A stretch of 15,450 bases of DNA, taken from assembly GCA_036377055.1 (NCBI GenBank), contig DASUZD010000138.1:1-15450 (forward strand). Direction: 5' to 3'. The position numbers and the translations under genes are program-made. This document shows positions 13,244 through 15,450 of the stretch, piece after piece; the first letter of the stretch is position 1; each line of letters starts with the position of its first letter. The stretch is from DASUZD01 sp036377055 (lineage in GTDB: Bacteria; Actinomycetota; Thermoleophilia; Gaiellales; Gaiellaceae). A model generated the notes under the pieces. That model searched no databases. It was not told the origin of the DNA and saw nothing but the letters and a program-made list of their open reading frames with translations.

Positions 13244-14536
13244 GTGCGCGCCCGGCTGCTCGATTCGTTCGCGGCTCTTCGCGAGCGGCCGTTCCGGCTC
13301 CTGTTCACCGCACAGGCAATCTCGACCTTCGGGGACATGCTCGTCCCGGTCGCGCTCGCCTTCGCCGTGCTCGACCTGACGGGGTCCGCGACCGACCTCG
13401 GGTTCGTCCTGACCGCGCGCCTCCTCCCGATGGTGGTCTTCATGCTCGCCGGCGGCGTCTGGGCCGACCGGCTCCCGCGCGAGGCGTTGATGATCGGCTC
13501 GAGCCTCGTTCGCCTGGTCACGCAGGCAGCGCTCGGGCTCCTCCTCGTCACCGGCACGGCTCGGATCTGGGAGCTGGTCGCGCTCCAGGTCGTGCACGGC
13601 GCCGCGACAGCGTTCTTCAGGCCGGCGTCGACCGGGATCGTCCCGCAGACCGTGAGCCCGGCGCGGCTCCAGCAGGCGAACGCGCTGATGTGGGGCGCCG
13701 TCGGCACGGCGGGCTTCGCGGGGCCTGCGGTCGCGGGCGTCCTGCTCGCCGTCGCCAGCCCTGGGTGGGCGCTCTTCCTCGACGCGCTGACCTTCGCGAT
13801 CTCCGCGTGGCTCCTCTCGCGGCTCCGGCTGCCGCCGCGCGAGCCGTCGCCGCGCGACACCTTCGTCGCGGATCTCGCCGCCGGGTGGCGCGAGGTGGTC
13901 TCGCGCCGCTGGCTGTGGGCGAGCATCGTCGTCTTCTCGGTCTTCCAGCTGACCGTGCTCGCGTCGCTGAGCGTGCTCGGGCCGCTCGTCGCGAAGCGGT
14001 CGCTCGGCGGGTCGTCCGCGTGGGCGCTCATCGCCGCCGGTTTCGGCGTCGGCTCGATCCTCGGCAATTTCGCGGCCCTGCACTTCCGCCCGCGGAGGCC
14101 GCTGCTCGCGTCGTACTCGCTGTGCGCCGCGAGCGCGCCGTCGCTCTTCTTCCTCGCGTTCGCGATCCCGGCGCCGATCATCGCGTGCTCGGAGGTCTTC
14201 GCCGGCCTCTCGATCGGCCTCGCCGGGGTGCTGTACGAGACGACGCTCCAGCAGCAGATCCCGCAGGAGGCGTACGGCCGCGTCGCGTCGTGGGACTGGA
14301 TGGGCTCGACCGCGCTCCGGCCGCTCGGGCTCGCCGTGATGGGGCCGCTCGCGGCGCTCGTCGGCGTCCGGCCGGTCCTCATCGGCAGCGGGTCGCTGGT
14401 GCTCGCGTCGCTAGTGGCGCTGCTGGCGGTGCCGGAGGTGCGGGCGATGCGCTCCCTGGGCGCCGCGCCGGAGCACGTCGAGCCGGTCGTCGTCGGCCCC
14501 GAGCCGATGGCCGAGGATCAGGCCCTCGGGTTGTAG
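13244..14536 (+). CDS. MFS transporter, drug-exporter type (DHA3/EntS-like)
   Basis: The roughly 430-residue integral membrane protein has about 12 hydrophobic helices. It opens with FRLLFTAQAISTFGDMLVPV and AFAVLDLTGSATDLG, followed by the MFS loop GVWADRLPRE (the A-motif GxxADRxxRR). This opening and the LGPLVAKRSLGGSSAWALIA region are typical of the MFS_3/enterobactin-exporter and macrolide-efflux group. It probably exports a small hydrophobic molecule by proton antiport; the substrate is unknown. It is divergent from the carboxylase fusion with at most 35 bp between starts. GTG 13244 is preferred because of the TAGCGT box; GTG 13235 is the alternative and would add three residues. Confidence 0.9.
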   Translation: MRARLLDSFAALRERPFRLLFTAQAISTFGDMLVPVALAFAVLDLTGSATDLGFVLTARLLPMVVFMLAGGVWADRLPREALMIGSSLVRLVTQAALGLLLVTGTARIWELVALQVVHGAATAFFRPASTGIVPQTVSPARLQQANALMWGAVGTAGFAGPAVAGVLLAVASPGWALFLDALTFAISAWLLSRLRLPPREPSPRDTFVADLAAGWREVVSRRWLWASIVVFSVFQLTVLASLSVLGPLVAKRSLGGSSAWALIAAGFGVGSILGNFAALHFRPRRPLLASYSLCAASAPSLFFLAFAIPAPIIACSEVFAGLSIGLAGVLYETTLQQQIPQEAYGRVASWDWMGSTALRPLGLAVMGPLAALVGVRPVLIGSGSLVLASLVALLAVPEVRAMRSLGAAPEHVEPVVVGPEPMAEDQALGL

Positions 14537-14544
14537 TGAGATGA

Positions 14545-14561
14545 AGCGGTGCGCTACCGCT
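14545..14561 (+). terminator. Candidate hairpin terminator after the MFS gene
   Basis: AGCGGT (14545-14550) and ACCGCT (14556-14561) form a perfect 6-bp stem with a 5-nt loop, 8 bp after the TAG stop. The stem could extend by AA/TT pairs across a one-base bulge. No clear T-run follows, so this is a weak intrinsic terminator at best. Confidence 0.4.
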
Positions 14562-14579
14562 GCTTGGACCCCACGCGCC

Positions 14580-14585
14580 TAGCGT
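14580..14585 (+). promoter_or_regulatory. Putative leaderless -10 box (TAGCGT) for the right-edge gene
   Basis: TAGCGT ends 6 nt before GTG 14592. It has the same hexamer as the left-edge and MFS boxes. Confidence 0.5.
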
Positions 14586-14591
14586 GCGGCC

Positions 14592-15450
14592 GTGGCCGCC
14601 GTTGCCCAGCTCTTTGCCGTCGCCGCGCTCCTGAGCTCGCCCGCGCCGACCTCGCCCGGCCTGCGCATCGCATGGAGTGACGCGTCGAGCGGCGAGCTCT
14701 GGATCGCGCGGGGGGACGGCAGGCTGCGCACGAAGATCGACACGCTCTTCTGGCCAGGCGGCGTTCCGGGCGCCTTCGGGACGCCGGCGTGGTCGCCCAG
14801 CGGCTCCCGCCTCGCGTACTGGGCGAGCCCGAAGCCGCACGTCCAGGTCCTCCGCGTGAACCGGCTTCGCGGGGCACGCTACGTCGAGACCTGGTCGAGA
14901 GGCGACGGCAGCGTCTTCTTCGTCGTCGGGCGGAAGACGAAGCCGCGGACGCTGATGCGCGCGTCCGGTCGCAGCGCGCCTGTCGACGAGACGAATTGGC
15001 CCGGAGAGCCGTTGTGGTCGGCGGACGGCTCGCACCTCGCGTTCTTCCGCCTCGACGGCCACCTCGAGGTCGTCGACGTGCGGACCGGCCGGTCACGCCT
15101 GATCCGGACCCGCCGACTCGCCGACGGGTGGGTCTATTCGCTCACCGTTTCGCTGTCGCCCGACGGCCGCCACGCCGTGGTCGTGAACACCGGCCACGGC
15201 GGGGCGTGGATCGCCGATCTCCGGGACGGCTCGCTGCGCAGGTTCGCGCCGCGCGGTGCCCGAATCGGCGAAGCGGCCTGGTCGCCCGACGGGAAGTGGC
15301 TCGCGTACACGCGGGGTGACGCGCGCGGGAACGGCCAGCTGCTCGCGGCCAGCGTCGACGCGCGCCGCGTCATCCGTCTGACGAACGACGTTCCGCGCGA
15401 CCCGTTCTCTCATTTCTCGAACACGAGCCCCGCGTGGTCGCCGGACGGCA
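14592..15450 (+). CDS. Exported TolB-like PD40 beta-propeller protein (3' end outside window)
   Basis: The frame stays open from GTG 14592 to the window end (286 residues so far). It begins with a signal-peptide-like stretch, AAVAQLFAVAALLSSPAP. Repeating PD40 blades follow: PAWSPSGSRLAYW, PLWSADGSHLAFF, VSLSPDGRHAVVV, AAWSPDGKWLAYT and PAWSPDG at the very end. It is a paralogue in fold, not an obvious duplicate, of the propeller gene at 7232-8305. An in-frame TAG immediately upstream (14580-14582) rules out a longer start. No catalytic domain appears in the part visible; a peptidase or other domain could follow beyond the edge. It is probably periplasmic or surface located, function unknown. 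Confidence 0.85.
   Translation, partial: MAAVAQLFAVAALLSSPAPTSPGLRIAWSDASSGELWIARGDGRLRTKIDTLFWPGGVPGAFGTPAWSPSGSRLAYWASPKPHVQVLRVNRLRGARYVETWSRGDGSVFFVVGRKTKPRTLMRASGRSAPVDETNWPGEPLWSADGSHLAFFRLDGHLEVVDVRTGRSRLIRTRRLADGWVYSLTVSLSPDGRHAVVVNTGHGGAWIADLRDGSLRRFAPRGARIGEAAWSPDGKWLAYTRGDARGNGQLLAASVDARRVIRLTNDVPRDPFSHFSNTSPAWSPDG

Noticed and set aside
10567..14382. A very long minus-strand open frame running through the MFS and carboxylase genes
   Set aside because: Only its last 277 codons look like a protein (the GNAT); the rest is low-complexity Arg/Ala sequence out of frame with two clear genes.
1..15450. CRISPR arrays, tRNA or rRNA genes, IS elements
   Set aside because: I saw no regularly spaced repeats, no cloverleaf or rRNA signatures, and no transposase motifs or terminal inverted repeats with target duplications.

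Overview
This window is very GC-rich; housekeeping stretches sampled by eye reach about 80% G+C. It is dense with short or overlapping genes, uses GTG and TTG starts freely and has almost no Shine-Dalgarno sequences. Together with the gene content, this points to a high-GC actinomycete. A deep-branching, Thermoleophilia-like lineage (Gaiellales or Solirubrobacterales) is my best guess, but I cannot confirm it without a search.

The backbone is one long minus-strand housekeeping block, read from about 13208 down to 839. Its order is a carboxyltransferase/biotin-carrier fusion, a GNAT acetyltransferase, accC (biotin carboxylase), an Asp23-family gene, nusB, a small xseB-like gene, a PD40 beta-propeller gene, a short-chain polyprenyl synthase (ispA-like), a SAM methyltransferase, tlyA, nadK, a LamG-like/TIR-like fusion, and recN. 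This is the ancient bacterial order accB-accC-asp23-nusB-(xse)-ispA-tlyA-nadK-recN with extra genes spliced in. The beta-propeller gene and especially the LamG/TIR-like gene are visibly lower in GC than their neighbours and look acquired.

Plus-strand genes sit at the edges and in gaps. They are a dienelactone-hydrolase-family protein with an apparently frameshifted N-terminus (left end, convergent with recN), a GNAT acetyltransferase between tlyA and the methyltransferase, an MFS exporter divergent from the carboxylase fusion, and a secreted PD40 beta-propeller protein running off the right end. A GTG-started minus-strand gene appears to run off the left end.

The most pervasive signal is regulatory. 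Ten start codons have a TANNNT -10 box 6 to 10 nt upstream, as expected for leaderless transcripts; the other starts overlap or nearly abut the gene before them. The boxes divide the minus-strand block into probable transcription units: fusion+GNAT; accC-asp23-nusB-xseB-like-propeller; ispA-methyltransferase; tlyA-nadK; the LamG/TIR gene alone; and recN.

The most unusual proteins are two. One is a LamG-like plus TIR/nucleoside-deoxyribosyltransferase-like fusion, a candidate stress or anti-phage effector. The other is a biotin-carrier fusion whose carboxyltransferase domain has lost every canonical metal ligand.
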